DNA from: Agapanthus africanus
Taxonomy: Eukaryota; Streptophyta; Magnoliopsida; Asparagales; Amaryllidaceae
NCBI GenBank assembly: GCA_030015575.1
Contig: JASDDO010000026.1
Location: 453,755,096-453,819,095, forward strand
Length of the DNA stretch: 64,000 bases
Direction: 5' to 3'
Both the position numbers and the translations under genes were made by a program. Below the pieces are notes generated by a model, which was given only the letters and a program-made list of their open reading frames with translations, was not told where the DNA came from and made no database searches. Of this stretch, positions 1-10,573 are shown piece after piece. How positions within the stretch are numbered: position 1 is the stretch's first letter; every line of letters begins with the position of its first letter.

Positions 1-2
1 AG

Positions 3-587
3 TATGCTATACGATGGCGGAATTTATGGTCAAAATGCGAGCAACGCATTGAGGAAGCGCCCGCGGTGGGCATGTTCGTGGGAACCCTAGACCCTCACGC
101 AACTATCTCCCAGTTTATGATGTTCTTTAAGCCAACCACATTCCAGGCTTTAATCGACCAGTTGGCTCAGATGGACCAAATGGGTCATAGACCGTCTCCC
201 CCGAAGCCAGAACCTCGGAATGACAAGAGTAAAGGAAAGGTCACCTTCGTCGCGAATGCCCAGCAGCAACCCAATGCCCTAAAGCTGACGGATCAACCGG
301 AAGAAAGACGCCGGTATTATAATGAGAAGATGAAGTGTCCCTACTCGTTCCCACGGGACAAGACGAAACGGCTATTCGAGCTGGCAGTACGCAACAGACT
401 TATAAACCTGCCAAATCCAAGGCGACCGCCACGACCCACTGAGGTGAACAACCCCAACTATTGCCCTTACCATCAAACGGTAAGCCATCCGATTGAGGAT
501 TGCTTCGTCTTCAAAGGATGGATTGAAGATCAATACCTCCAGGGAAAGTTTGCGCTGTCCGAAAAGTGGAAGGTGAACCCGCCATAG
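3..587 (+). pseudogene. gag: TAT-1 gag, core region with first Cys/His module
   Basis: The frame is open from the window edge (YAIRWRNLW...) to a TAG at 585-587. It reads as the C-terminal half of a Ty3-type Gag capsid, which would build the cytoplasmic particle. A Cys/His knuckle (YCPYH-x5-H-x4-C) lies at about 456-501, after a basic helical segment beginning YSFPRDKTKRLFEL and before a WIEDQYLQGKFALS tail. This whole module of about 90 residues recurs near 3530-3780. The same frame continues after the TAG, so the stop is probably a nonsense mutation (CAG to TAG would do it) and not the natural end. Confidence 0.8.
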
Positions 588-1484
588 CCGCATACTCCTA
601 AGAAGACGGACGCATCGGGGGCGACTTATTCCTTTATTGAAGAAGCTCCATGGGAAATCGTGCTATTAGCTAAAACCAAAAGGATGCTGAGTGACCTTCA
701 TGCGTGCCCAGCGGTTGAATGGAAGAACCCGCTTGAACCTCAAATCATCGAAGGGATGTTGAAGCCGTGCCCAACTACAAAGACTCGTGGTGATGGCCCA
801 AGTACTCACACCCAACCGTCAAAATCTTCGAAGAAAAAGAAGAGGAAATCCAAAAAGCCCGTGAAGCCTGGAAACAAGTGCACGGATTTGCAGAAACAGA
901 TTGACGCGCTGGAGGAGTACAATCAAAAGGCACGGACTCCCGTCACACTGCAAGAGTTCCTCAACCACGTCTTTTAGAAGGAAGATGAGGAAGAGAGCTC
1001 ATCGGATGAATCCGAGGGATATGTGGCGAGTTGTCATGTGATTTCCCACTCGGAAGATGAGAAAACTCCTGGCACCGAGAAACTGGGGGCACACCCTGAG
1101 CCAGGACTTGTGTGGCCAACAGATGAAATGATCGACGCCTTTCTGGACGAGATTCGTCTAAAGAGTAAAGCAGATCAGGAGCGTGAGATGGCCGCATCGG
1201 AAGGAGCCGAACGCAGGCGACTAAATGAAAGAATTGAAGTACTCCCGCCAGATCGAAAGGCATCCGAGGCAGACAAGAAGATATTCAAGACGAGAAAAAG
1301 GTTTGCCAAAGCCATGTCAATGGGAATGAAGTTACCACCCTCGGAAGGAAACACGCTCAATGGGGTGGAGAGGCACCCTGATTATTGCGCATATCATCGA
1401 AAAATTTCACACCCCACGGAGGAGTGCGACGCCTTTAAGATATAGTGGCAAGGATATGTTGCTCATCGGCAACATTTTAAGCGC
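588..1484 (+). pseudogene. gag: TAT-1 gag continuation with second Cys/His module
   Basis: The same frame runs on from the first gag piece and is broken by TAG at 975-977 and 1443-1445. It holds a lysine-rich linker (about 825-870), an acidic serine-rich stretch (about 980-1015) and a second Cys/His knuckle (YCAYH-x5-H-x4-C, about 1383-1427). The residues around that knuckle resemble the modules at 456 and 3654 less closely than those two resemble each other. It is probably the nucleocapsid-to-protease linker of the polyprotein. No intact protein can be made from it as read. Confidence 0.65.
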
Positions 1485-3011
1485 ATGAAACGCAAGACTC
1501 GTCGAGAACAAAGAAGTACTGCCGACGAGCACAACAGGACCACTGGCAACTGTTACATGGTTAACGCCGGAGGGTCACAAGTTCTCACCTTTGGGAGCGA
1601 CTCCGATGAAGAAATGGCTCTGGGCCCTCTCTTTAAAGAATCCGTTTTAGGGAAAGAGGAGAAATCGGAGGCCTGCAAGAACATTCAGCTGCGCAATCGC
1701 ACACTCCCAGAAAAGAATCTCGGGCCCGCGAGTAGAAAAGATAAGGGAAAGGAAAAGGTCACTGAAGGTATCACTTTAGATGACCAAGTCATGAAAGAGT
1801 TGGCTGCCAAAGACCCTCCTAGGAAGGGTAAGGTGGACTATAACATCCTAGCGCACCTAAGGAACCTACCTTCTCAGCTTAGCATTCTCGATGCCCTCCT
1901 GTTATCAAAAGAAGCGCGAGACTCACTAATTAAGGCGTTACAAGAACCTGAGCAATTCCAAGCCTTCCTCGCCACTGAAAGGATGAAGGATGAATTGGAG
2001 GAAGTGCATACGGCCGACATCACTTTCGGTGATGAAGACCTCCTTCTCGGGACGTGCGACCACAACCGTCCCCTATATGTCTCTGGATACTGCCATGATA
2101 TCAAGATAGGCAAGATCCTGGTGGATAATGGATCCTCCGTCAATCTCCTTAATGTTCGGGTGTTGAAGGAAATCTGCATGAGTGTGCAACACCTCGCTCG
2201 TGACAAAATTACTATCTCCGGTTTCGATTCACAATCATCACGGACTCTCGGATCCGTGATACTAACATTACGCTTTGGACTCCTCGTCACAGACATCAAA
2301 TTCCATGTCATTGACGCCAAGACCTGCTACAACGCCTTTCTCGGTCGTCCTTGGCTACACGAGTACAACATCATCCCTTCTACACAACATCAGTGTATGA
2401 AGTACTTTAAGGATGGTTTCGAGTATACCGTAACAGGTGAGTTGAACCCATTTTCCGTGAAAGAAGTCCGCAAATATGAAGATGCGAAGTACTTTTTTCC
2501 AGATTTCGAGGATACAGAAAGGTGTCGCAACCCGGAGAACAAAGCCGCCGCCACCATCCCTGTTTTCGGGAGCGATACCGAAGAAGAAGAAGAGATAGTT
2601 TATGCCAGGCCATCTCAACGCAACAACCCGGGGATGTCCGCCCCCATGTTGGTTTTCGGAAGTGACTCGGAAGATGAGGTTAATGCCGTGTTCTCCAATC
2701 GGCTGTCAATACAAGCACCCCCTAGCGATGATCAGAGTTTGCAAATCACCATGGTGCCGCAGGAACACTACAAGGATCTCGACACACTTCAAGCTCACAA
2801 TGTGCAGGACCTGCAAACATTTTACGTCCCTCCCAGGCAATGGGGTAAGAAGTTAATCCTATTCTACCGATCCTCAGAGTTGAAAATAGAGAAAGAGATC
2901 TGGCATGGTACGGATGTTACACTCGACAGGCTCCAACCTGTCCGTTTGCCCAGATACTACACAAATGGACTAAAGAGCCTATTGAAGCGCCAAGGAGTAC
3001 CCTTAAAATAG
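1485..3011 (+). pseudogene. pro: TAT-1 protease region
   Basis: A 508-codon open stretch carries a retropepsin-like aspartic protease, which would cut the polyprotein. The active-site loop reads ILVDNGSSVNLL (D214-N215-G216 of this segment), so it has DNG where DTG or DSG is commonest. The second hallmark, AFLGRPWL, is near residue 287. Three copies of a hydrophobic-FGSD-(S/T)-acidic motif flank the protease at residues 33-43, 358-370 and 388-398. The methionine at 1485 is only the first after the stop at 1443, and the frame is continuous with gag. The segment ends in TAG at 3009-3011. Confidence 0.8.
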
Positions 3012-3857
3012 ACTGTTCGACAAGCTCGGTTCTACAACAGGATTTGGGATGTCCCTGGGACCCAACGCAAATTGCCCAACGGGAAAATGGAAACACTTGG
3101 GCTTGGATACGCGAGAACCGGAAAATGGGAACGGGCCCACAGTAGCTACGCCATATATACTTTTGATGAAGAAGAGGACGCCCCGTCAGGAAATACCAAC
3201 CCCTCATCAAAACTAGATCCCGCGATTGAAATGCCGAGTCCGTCGTTTGAAGAACGAATGGACAAGCCTATCAGGAAAGTGGGTCAAAAAGCTCGGGAAG
3301 ACCACAACCGCGAGATGGCCATCTACGAGAAGGCCAGGACGCAACGTCTATTTCAACAGGCTGCAAAAGACAAAGATGCTCATCCTTGTCAACCCATTGT
3401 ACGAAAGGCCCGACGCAGAGACGGAAATAAATCAAGAAGCGGAGAGAGGAGCCGACAACAACAACGCAGGATTAGAGAGTCACGTGAGCGGGCATTGCGC
3501 GGTCCGGATTTGTCTCTCGCGAAGAAGATGAGTCGAGCGTATTCCTTCCCTCGAGACAAGACGGAGAAGTTACTCGAGCTCACTATAAAACATCAAATGA
3601 TCGAGCTTCCAGAGTCTAGACACCCTGAGCAAGCTAACAAGGCTTCTCATCTGAGCTATTGCTCTTATCACCGAGCCATAGGACATCCTACCGAAGACTG
3701 CTTCACCTTCAAGAACTGGGTCGAGGACCAGTACCAACAGGGCAGATTCGCTTTATCCAACGGCTGGAGGGTAACGCCGCCACAAAAGCACGAACCCAAA
3801 GCCGCAAGAGTAGAACCGGATCCACCTCAGTCCTAGAAGCGGATTCGCACCTGTTAC
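3012..3857 (+). pseudogene. TAT-1 linker with third Cys/His module, between protease and RT
   Basis: Still in the gag-pro frame, this segment repeats the gag module: a basic stretch, YSFPRDKTEKLLEL, a Cys/His knuckle (YCSYH-x5-H-x4-C, about 3654-3701), then WVEDQYQQGRFALS. By eye it is clearly homologous to 340-587, although it lies after the protease. A TAG at 3834-3836 separates it from RT. A knuckle here could act in RNA binding by the pol precursor. That role is inference; the duplication is visible. Confidence 0.65.
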
Positions 3858-5327
3858 ATGATTACGATATTAAAGGAAGAGCCCAAGGACATGGATGACC
3901 TTCCCTGGTGCTTTGAGAACAGCAATGATGAGGTGATCTCAGAATTTCCGCCAGCTCCGAAAGAACTGGAAGATGGCATACATACTACTGCAGATAACCT
4001 CAAGAAGATTGAGCTGGGATCGGCAGATGATCCGCGACCGACATTCGTCAGCGAGCTGCTATCTGAAGAAAGGGTGGCCGCATTAAAGAACGTGCTTCTA
4101 CAGCATAAAGACTGCTTCACGTGGAACTATTCCGAGATGCCAGGATTAGATCCGGAGATTGCTGTGCATAAATTAGCGATATCCCCAGATATCAAGCCAG
4201 TCAAGCAGGCGCCAAGAAGGATGCGACTCGAGCTTGAAATAAGCATCAACGCCGAAGTCAAGAAGCTGATCGATTCTGGATTTATCCAAGAAGTCCAGTA
4301 TCCCGACTGGATCTCCAATATCGTCCCGGTAATGAAGAAGAATGGGACGGTACGCATATGCGTGGATTTCAGGGATCTCAATAAAGCCTGTCCAAAGGAC
4401 GATTTCCCAGTACCAGTAACCGAGCTAATGATAGATAACACGTCCACTCACGAGGTTTTCTCCTTTATGGACGGTTCGTCAGGATACAATCAGATAAAGA
4501 TGCATCCCGAAGACCAGAAGCATACCGCTTTCCGGACCCCTTTGGGTATATTCTGCTACAGGGTTATGCCCTTTGGTCTAAAGAACGCCGGCGCTACCTA
4601 TCAAAGGGCCATGACAAAAATCTTCGACGACCTCATACATGACATCGTCGAGTGCTATATCGATGACCTTGTAGTAAAGAGCATGTCATACGAAGAGCAT
4701 TTAAAGCATCTGGAGACTGTATTTCAACGCCTTCGGCAATATAATTTGAAGATGAAGCCCCTCAAATGCGCGTTTGGAGTCTCCTCAGGTAAATTCCTGG
4801 GATTCATCATCCGACATCGAGGTATCGAAATAGATCCATCTAAGATCAAGGCGATCATGGAAATGCCTCCGCCAAGAACCCTCAAACAGTTGCGGTCTCT
4901 CCAAGGGAAGCTCGCATACATCCGGCGATTTATCGCCAATCTTTCAGGAAAATGCCGTCCTTACAGCCACCTGATGAAGAAGGGAACTCCATTCGTTTGG
5001 GATCACAAATGCCAAGGTGCACTAGACGAGATCAAGCAGTACTTGCAGAACCCTCCGGTGTTGGCTGCGCTGGTCAAGGGAAAACCCCTCATTCTTTATA
5101 CAACCGCCCTCGAAGGTTCCTTAGGCGCATTATGGGCACAAGAGAACGATCAAGGGAAAGAGAGAGCACTCTACTACTTAAGTCGAGTTCTGCTGGGGGC
5201 AGAAAACAACTACTCGCCCATTGAAAAACACTGCTTGGCGTTAATCTTCGCGATAACAAAACTCAGACACTATGCGTTGGCGCACGAAGTCCGTCTCATC
5301 TCGAAGGTGGACCTCTTAAATATTTGA
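3858..5327 (+). pseudogene. pol: TAT-1 reverse transcriptase and first RNase H
   Basis: This encodes the Ty3-type reverse transcriptase that copies element RNA to cDNA. Visible blocks in order are VRICVDFRDLNKACPKD, FMDGSSGYNQI, the MPFGLKNAGATYQ finger/palm block, and the catalytic YIDD at residues 267-270 of this segment. RNase H follows (LYYLSRVLLGAENNYSPIEK). The usual first acidic residue of that RNase H is not obvious (LILYTTALEG), so it may be catalytically dead. The frame shifts by one base at about 5312-5325 and pol continues in another frame. Confidence 0.88.
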
Positions 5328-6049
5328 TGTCGAAGGCTATACTGACGGGTCGACTCGCTAAATGGGCTCTACTCCTGATGGAGTTCTTAATAACGTATCG
5401 ACCTCTTAAGGCAGTGAAAGGCCAGACCATTGCCGACTTCCTCGCTGAGCATCCAGTACCTGCCGGTTCTCCTCTGAACTGCGATTTGCCGGACGAACAT
5501 GCATTCGATGCGATCGGCGGCGGTGATACCCGATGGGAACTCTATTTTGACGGGGCATCTTCCATGAAGAAGCACAAACAATGTACCCCCATAATCAAAT
5601 CGGGAGTATGCCTCATCTTCGTAACCCCATAAGGAGGGATAATGCGCTTTGCTTTCTCCTTAACGGAATCGAGGACGAACAATGAAGCCGAATACGAAGC
5701 TTTGATAGCGGGCCTCGAGATCGCCATTAACATGGGAATTGAAGACCTCTCTATATACGGGGATTCTCAATTGGTTGTTAGTCAAGTAAATGGTGACTAC
5801 CAAACGTGCAAACCGGAGTTGGTGAAATACGACGAAAAGGTGCAACAACTATTGACCCAAATTCCCTCCTACACTTTGGAAAGTATACCACGTGCGGAAA
5901 ATAGCAAAGCAGACGAGTTAGCTAAGCTCGCTAAAGAACTGGCTGACGAGAACCTCGATGACGTCAGAATCGTGGTACAAAGCCGTCGAGTGCTCGCCCC
6001 AGCAGAAATATCTCCGGAATTATACGAAGAAAAGGGGGCGACTGAGCAG
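5324..6049 (+). pseudogene. pol: TAT-1 second, archaeal-type RNase H
   Basis: After the frameshift, pol resumes with LMSKAILTGRLAKWALLL and reaches an RNase H of the archaeal/plant type, an extra domain typical of Tat elements. All four acidic positions are visible: YFDGASS, NNEAEYEAL, GDSQLVV and NSKADELAKLA. A TAA at 5630-5632 splits the domain after its first strand. Apart from that stop the fold looks complete, in contrast to the first RNase H, whose leading Asp is missing. That fits the idea that this domain does the RNA removal in these elements. Confidence 0.8.
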
Positions 6050-7339
6050 ACGACTCTACAAATAAAAGACCATGAGAAGGCCGAGGACTGGAGGGAAGTC
6101 TTCATAGACTACTTTAAGTCCCACCGAATGCCCGAAGAAGCGTCCTCAAGACATCAGCTCATGAAACGAGCTCTATTTTTCGCTTTTGTCAACGACACTC
6201 TATACAAAAGATCGTTTGATTCTCTGTGGCTGAGATGCTTAGGACCTGACGAAGCAGAAAGAGTCGTTCAGGAAGTTCACAACGGACTCTGCGGTTCTCA
6301 CCAGGCAGGCCCGAAAATGAAATTGAAGATCAAACGGATGGGTTATTATTGGCCCACGATGGTCCAAGACTGCCTCGAGTATGCGAAGCAATGCTACTCG
6401 TGCCAGATTCATGGAGACTTTATCCACCAACATCCGAATCCACTACACCCAACGGTGGCTAGCTAGCCATTCGAAATGTGGGGGACTGACATAGTCGGCC
6501 CCATCGAGCCAGCATCGTCCCGGGGACATCGTTTCATCCTGGCGACAACTGATTACTTCTCCAAATGGGCAGAAGCAGTACCGCTGAGGGAAGTGAAGAT
6601 GGAGATTATCCTCCACTTCTTCAAGACGCACGTCATCTATCGGTTGGGAACCCCACGGCGGATTATCTCCGATAATGGGCCAGCCTACAGAAGCCATAAG
6701 ATTAGCCGCTTCGCGCAGCAGCACAATATAGACTGGAGATATTCTTCAGTCTACAATCCACGAGCTAACGGTCTGGCCGAGGCCTTCAATATGACCTTGA
6801 CGAAGATCATAAAAAAGACGGTGTACCGAAATAAGAAAGACTGGCACGAGAGGCTGTAAGAGGCCCTTTGGGCCTATCGAACTACATTCAAGACGGCCAC
6901 GAACACAATGCCGTACGCGTTGGTATTTGAGACAGAAGCAGTGCTCCCCCTCGAGATAGAGTTACCCTCTCTATGAGTGGCTGTCCACTACGAGCTGACG
7001 GACGAAGAAAATGCTCACCTTCGGCTTGAGGAGCTCGATGCCCTTGACGAAACCCGGCTCATAGCGCAACAAAATCTGGAAGCTTATAAAGCAAAGATGA
7101 CGCGCTCATATGAAAGATTGACCCGACCGAGGACATTCCGCCAAGGCGAACTCGTGTTAGTGGTCAAAAGGCCTATGATCCCCAATCGAGCCAAGCGGGG
7201 AAAATTCGAGCCAAACTATGAAGGCCCGTACATCATAGATAAGGTCTACCAGGGTGGGGCCTATCTACTCATGGACATGCACGGTGAAAGGACTTTCAGG
7301 CCAATAAACGGTCGCTTCCTAAAGAGATACTACGCTTAA
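6050..7339 (+). pseudogene. int: TAT-1 integrase
   Basis: The integrase would insert cDNA into chromosomes. The HHCC zinc domain is visible (HNGLCGSH ... CYSCQIHGD). The catalytic triad is present as WGTDIVGP, IISDNGPAY and GLAEAFN. The C-terminal part ends GRFLKRYYA with a TAA at 7337-7339. Stops interrupt it at 6464-6466 (TAG where family members have Trp in SxWPF), 6857-6859 (TAA) and 6974-6976 (TGA where CGA is expected). All pieces share one frame, so it is broken by substitutions only. I see no chromodomain. Confidence 0.85.
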
Positions 7340-7439
7340 TGAGCCACGGCCTAGGTCAATGATAGATGACGACGACTATGTCCGCTCGCTATCTTCCTAA
7401 GCTCGAGCTTTATAAGCGGTAGCCGGCCTTCTCCATGTC

Positions 7440-7628
7440 GGACCGAAATGTCCTTAAACTAATAATGGACCGAAATGTCCTTAAACTAACGACGGACCGA
7501 AATGTCCTTAAACTAACGACGGACCGAAATGTCCTTAAACAAATAACGGACCGAGACGTCCTTAAACTAACGACGGACCGAAATGTCCTTAAACTAACGA
7601 CGGACCGAAACGTCCCTAAACTACTACC
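7440..7628 (+). repeat. 27-bp tandem repeat, seven units (GGACCGAAATGTCC family)
   Basis: Units start every 27 bp from 7440 and read GGACCGAAATGTCC followed by TTAAACTAACGAC. Each contains the short dyad GGAC/GTCC. Related units recur at 10157-10501 and 16291-16517. The open frame through this array is a by-product, since 27 is divisible by three. Confidence 0.9.
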
Positions 7629-7654
7629 GCAGCATCCTTAGGCTGACAAAAAAA

Positions 7655-7957
7655 AAAGGAGAAAAAGAAAAATAAAAAAAAATGAAAAAAAAACGGTATG
7701 CCCATAAGCAAAATGGGCACGGATGAAAACCCGAAAGGGCTCCGTGAGTAAAAACAGCAGGGCTACCGGCGAGTGTTCGTGAAAACCCGAAAGGGCGCGA
7801 CCTTGTTTTAAAAAAAAAAGAAGAAAAAGAATAAAAAAAAACGGTATGTCCATAAGCAAAATGGGCACGGACGAAAACCCGAAAGAGCTCCGTGAGTAAA
7901 AACAGCAGGGCTACCGGCGAGTGTTTGTGAAAACCCGAAAGGGCGCAACCTCGTTAA
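7655..7957 (+). repeat. Two-copy 148-bp repeat with A-rich tracts
   Basis: A segment from an A-rich run through CGGTATGYCCATAAGC to GAAAACCCGAAAGGGCGC occurs twice, offset by 148 bp (CGGTATG at 7694 and 7842). Each copy contains two blocks of the form GAAAACCCGAAAGGGC or a close variant. No coding signal is seen. Confidence 0.8.
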
Positions 7958-7963
7958 AAGACA

Positions 7964-8135
7964 CTTACAGGGTCCTCTCGACCTTGTAAGGAGAAAACAC
8001 CCGTGTGAGATCCTTACGACTCACAAAGGAGCAACACACTTAGGGATCCCCACGATTCCTAAGGAGAAAATACACTTGCGAGATCCTCACGACTCGTAAG
8101 GAGAATTCTCTTATGGGACCCTCACGGCTCATGAG
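7964..8135 (+). repeat. Hairpin array 1: five short stem-loops with different arms
   Basis: Five dyads lie about 36 bp apart: CTTACA/TGTAAG (7964-7990), TGTGAG/CTCACA (8004-8025), CTTAGG/CCTAAG (8039-8063), CTTGCGAG/CTCGTAAG (8075-8100) and CTTATG/CATGAG (8110-8135). The arms differ from unit to unit but still pair. The middle stays close to GATCCTYACGA and the spacer close to GGAGAAAA. Bases 8136-8315 between this array and the next hold no gene signal. Confidence 0.85.
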
Positions 8136-8315
8136 ATTTGAAAGTCTTAAGTTACAGAAACCTAAACATGTTCTTAAGCAAGTCCCCCACAACCTTCGAT
8201 ACTGCCCTACAAGCGGCTCAATACTGACCCTTGTATACAATCCACGGGCGCGAATAAACATTTCCCCAGCAAAGTCACACCCGTGACTAGGGACATGCCC
8301 ATATGGTGAACAACC

Positions 8316-8485
8316 CTTATGATTCCTCTCGACTTATAAGGAGAAAACCCTCCTGTAGGATCCTTACGACTTACAGATGAACATACACTTAGGAATCCTC
8401 ACGATCCCTAAGAAGAAAATACACCTGCAAGATTCTCACGACTTGTAGGGAGAAATACCTTTGTGAGACCCTTACGGCTCATGAA
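8316..8485 (+). repeat. Hairpin array 2: five short stem-loops
   Basis: The plan is the same as in array 1: CTTAT/ATAAG (8316-8340), CTGTA/TACAG (8353-8376), CTTAGG/CCTAAG (8388-8412), CCTGCAAG/CTTGTAGG (8424-8449) and GTGAG/CTCAT (about 8463-8482). The middles are again CCTYACGA-like. The order of arm types parallels array 1, so whole arrays were probably duplicated and then diverged. Confidence 0.85.
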
Positions 8486-8663
8486 GTCAAAAGCCTTGGT
8501 CGACAGGACCCTTAATCCTGTTTACTAAGCCACCTTTGTTCGACATCGACAGAGGCAAATGATGATTCGCTCCTGGCAACATCCCAGTTGCAGCGGTGCT
8601 GATGCCGAAATCGGTGTCTAAAATCCAAGCTTGCGGCGAAAAAGCTAGCAAGCCGCACATGCA

Positions 8664-8885
8664 TACGAAATAGTCGAAATGATGGGGCAACTTTCAATAA
8701 AAAGCAGCAAGTAAAAATGTATGCATGAAAAATAGCCGAAATGATGGGGCAACTCGCAATAAAAAGCAGCGAGTAAAAATGAAATAAATAGCCGAAATGA
8801 TTGGGCACCGCGAAAAATAGCCGAAATGATAGGGCAATCGCGACCCTCGTGATATAAAAGCTGAAATGATAGAGCATCGTGGAAA
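8664..8885 (+). repeat. Irregular tandem repeat (GCCGAAATGATGGGGCA family)
   Basis: Five related units share (A/G)CYGAAATGATNGGGCA and are spaced 31 to 63 bp. Two of them carry an inner dyad around AATAAAAAGCA, with arms ACTT/AAGT in one and ACTCGC/GCGAGT in the other. The flanks 8486-8663 and 8886-9180 show no gene. A phrase near 8943 (ACACAATCCAAGGGCG) recurs in variant form near 8213 and 17003. Confidence 0.7.
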
Positions 8886-9180
8886 AAGAAAAAAAAAGAA
8901 GGTTTTAATTTATGCCCTACAGGTGATGTTCCATTACACCCTGTACACAATCCAAGGGCGTAAACAAAAAGGGATCATACTTCTCCCCCAGGTTTCATCA
9001 GAAGAAGAAGCCAAGTCTCGACGGGCCAAAGGAGACCTAGAGACCGTTTCAACACTCGTCTCGTAACAACGGACACAACTCTAAGCTAAGCGGAACAGCG
9101 GCAACTCCCAGTTCCATGGCTCGGTGGTATACATATCGCCAACAGTCAAACCTCCATCCTGTGAAATGCGGATACAATCA

Positions 9181-10155
9181 GCAAAATTCTTGGTTACGCG
9201 GAATGCGGAAAACGTCACTCTTTGACCCCGTGGAAAACGTCCAGAGCGGATCCTGGTCCTCGCAGAGCACGGCAGTGAACCCGTGTGAAGCATCCAATGC
9301 GGAGCCTAGTCCTTGCCGAGCACGGCAGTGAACCCGTGTGAAGCATCTAGTGCAAAATTCCTGGTTACGCGGAACGCGGATAACGTCACTCTTTGACCCC
9401 GTGGAAAACGTCCAGAGCGGATCCTGGTCCTCGCAGAGCACGGCAATGAACCAGTGTGAAGCATCCAGAGCGGAGCCTAGACCTCGCCGAGCACGGCAGT
9501 GAACCCGTGTAAAGCATCTAGTGCAAAATTCCTGGTTACGTGGAACGCGGATAACGTCACTCTTTGACCCCATGGAAAACGTCCAGAGCGGATCCTGGTC
9601 CTCGCAGAGCACGGCAGTGAACCCGTGTGAAGCATCCAGAGCGGAGCCTAGTCCTCGCCGAGCACGGCAGTGAACCCGTGTGAAGCATCTAGTGCAAAAT
9701 TCCTGGTTACGTGGAACGTGGATAACGTCACTCTTTGAACCCGTGGAAAACGTCCAGAGCGGATCCTGGTCCTCGCAGAGCGCGGCAATGAACCCGTGTG
9801 AAGCATCCAGAGCGGAGCCTAGTCCTCGCCGAGCACGGCAGTGAACCCGTGTGAAGCATCTAGTGCAAAATTCCTGGTTACGCGGAACGCGGATAACGTC
9901 ACTCTTTGACCCCATGGAAAACGTCCAGAGCGGATCCTGGTCCTCACAGAGCACGGCAATGAACCCGTGTGAAGCATCCAGAGCGGAGCCTAGTCCTTGC
10001 CGAGCACGGCAGTGAACCCGTGTGAAGCATCTAGTGCAAAATTCCTGGTTACGTGGAACGCGGATAACGTCACTCTTTGACCCCACGGAAAACGCCCAGA
10101 GCGGAGCCTGGTCCTCGCTAAACACGGCAGTGAACCCATGTGAAGCATCCAGAGC
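9181..10155 (+). repeat. 171-bp satellite-like tandem array, nearly six units
   Basis: The phrase GCAAAATTC(C/T)TGGTTACG starts at 9181, 9352, 9523, 9694, 9865 and 10036, an exact 171-bp period. Each unit holds two diverged half-repeats containing GCACGGCAGTGAACCCGTG. Because 171 is a multiple of three, a 315-codon minus-strand frame stays open across the array, but it has no independent coding evidence. An amplified tandem repeat inside the element recalls Retand-type elements described in other plants. Confidence 0.93.
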
Positions 10156-10156
10156 A

Positions 10157-10501
10157 AATACCGGACTGTGGAATCCTTAAAATCCACGGACTATGATGTC
10201 CTTAACCTCGACCGTGATGTCTTAAAACTAACGATCAACCACCCCGATTCCCTACGGATTCTGCCTTGGTTTAAGGGTACATCTCTTCACTCCTTTGATA
10301 CCTGGCGTTGTAATTCCTCAACGTCTTCAAAGAGGTGAAGGGTCCATGCAACCAAACATCGGACTGTGGAGTCCCTAAATCCACGGACTATGAGGTCCAT
10401 AACCTTGACCGTGATGTCTTAAAACTAACATCGGACTTTGGAGTCCTTAAATCCACGGACTATGAGGTCCTTAACCTTGACCGCGACGTCTTTAAACTAC
10501 G
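10157..10501 (+). repeat. GGAC...GTCC dyad repeats, about 72-bp period
   Basis: Sub-units such as GGACTGTGGAGTCC, GGACTATGAGGTCC and GACCGTGATGTC alternate with CTTAAA spacers. Three larger units of about 72 bp are visible, one before and two after the stem-loop at 10285-10340. The family is shared with 7440-7628 and 16291-16517. Confidence 0.8.
10285..10340 (+). other. Conserved nested stem-loop, copy 1
   Basis: Stems nest as CTTCAC/GTGAAG, CTTTGA/TCAAAG and CGTTG/CAACG around a loop of about 8 nt. The same structure recurs at 16225-16280 and 16686-16725. In the last copy the middle stem is CTCTGAC/GTCAGAG, a paired change. Confidence 0.75.
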
Positions 10502-10573
10502 ATACCTGGAGAAACCCCTGGCCCCGTGAAACACGGGCAAGGGCGACCACATCCAGCACTTGCAGGCCCTCAG

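Noticed and set aside
7435-7641. Repetitive frame of DRNVLKLTT units
   Set aside because: It is a translation of the 27-bp repeat, again in phase by length, with no other sign of coding.
7964-8485. CRISPR-like array of spaced repeats
   Set aside because: Units have conserved middles and variable paired arms, not identical repeats with unique spacers, and the setting is a plant transposon with no cas genes.
9178-10125. Minus-strand 315-codon frame over the tandem array
   Set aside because: It is open only because the 171-bp unit is a multiple of three and free of stops in that frame. Composition is repeat-driven and there is no start context or domain.
9181-10155. Centromeric alpha-satellite, because of the 171-bp period
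   Set aside because: Alpha satellite is a primate sequence. The match is in length only, and the array is inside a plant retrotransposon.
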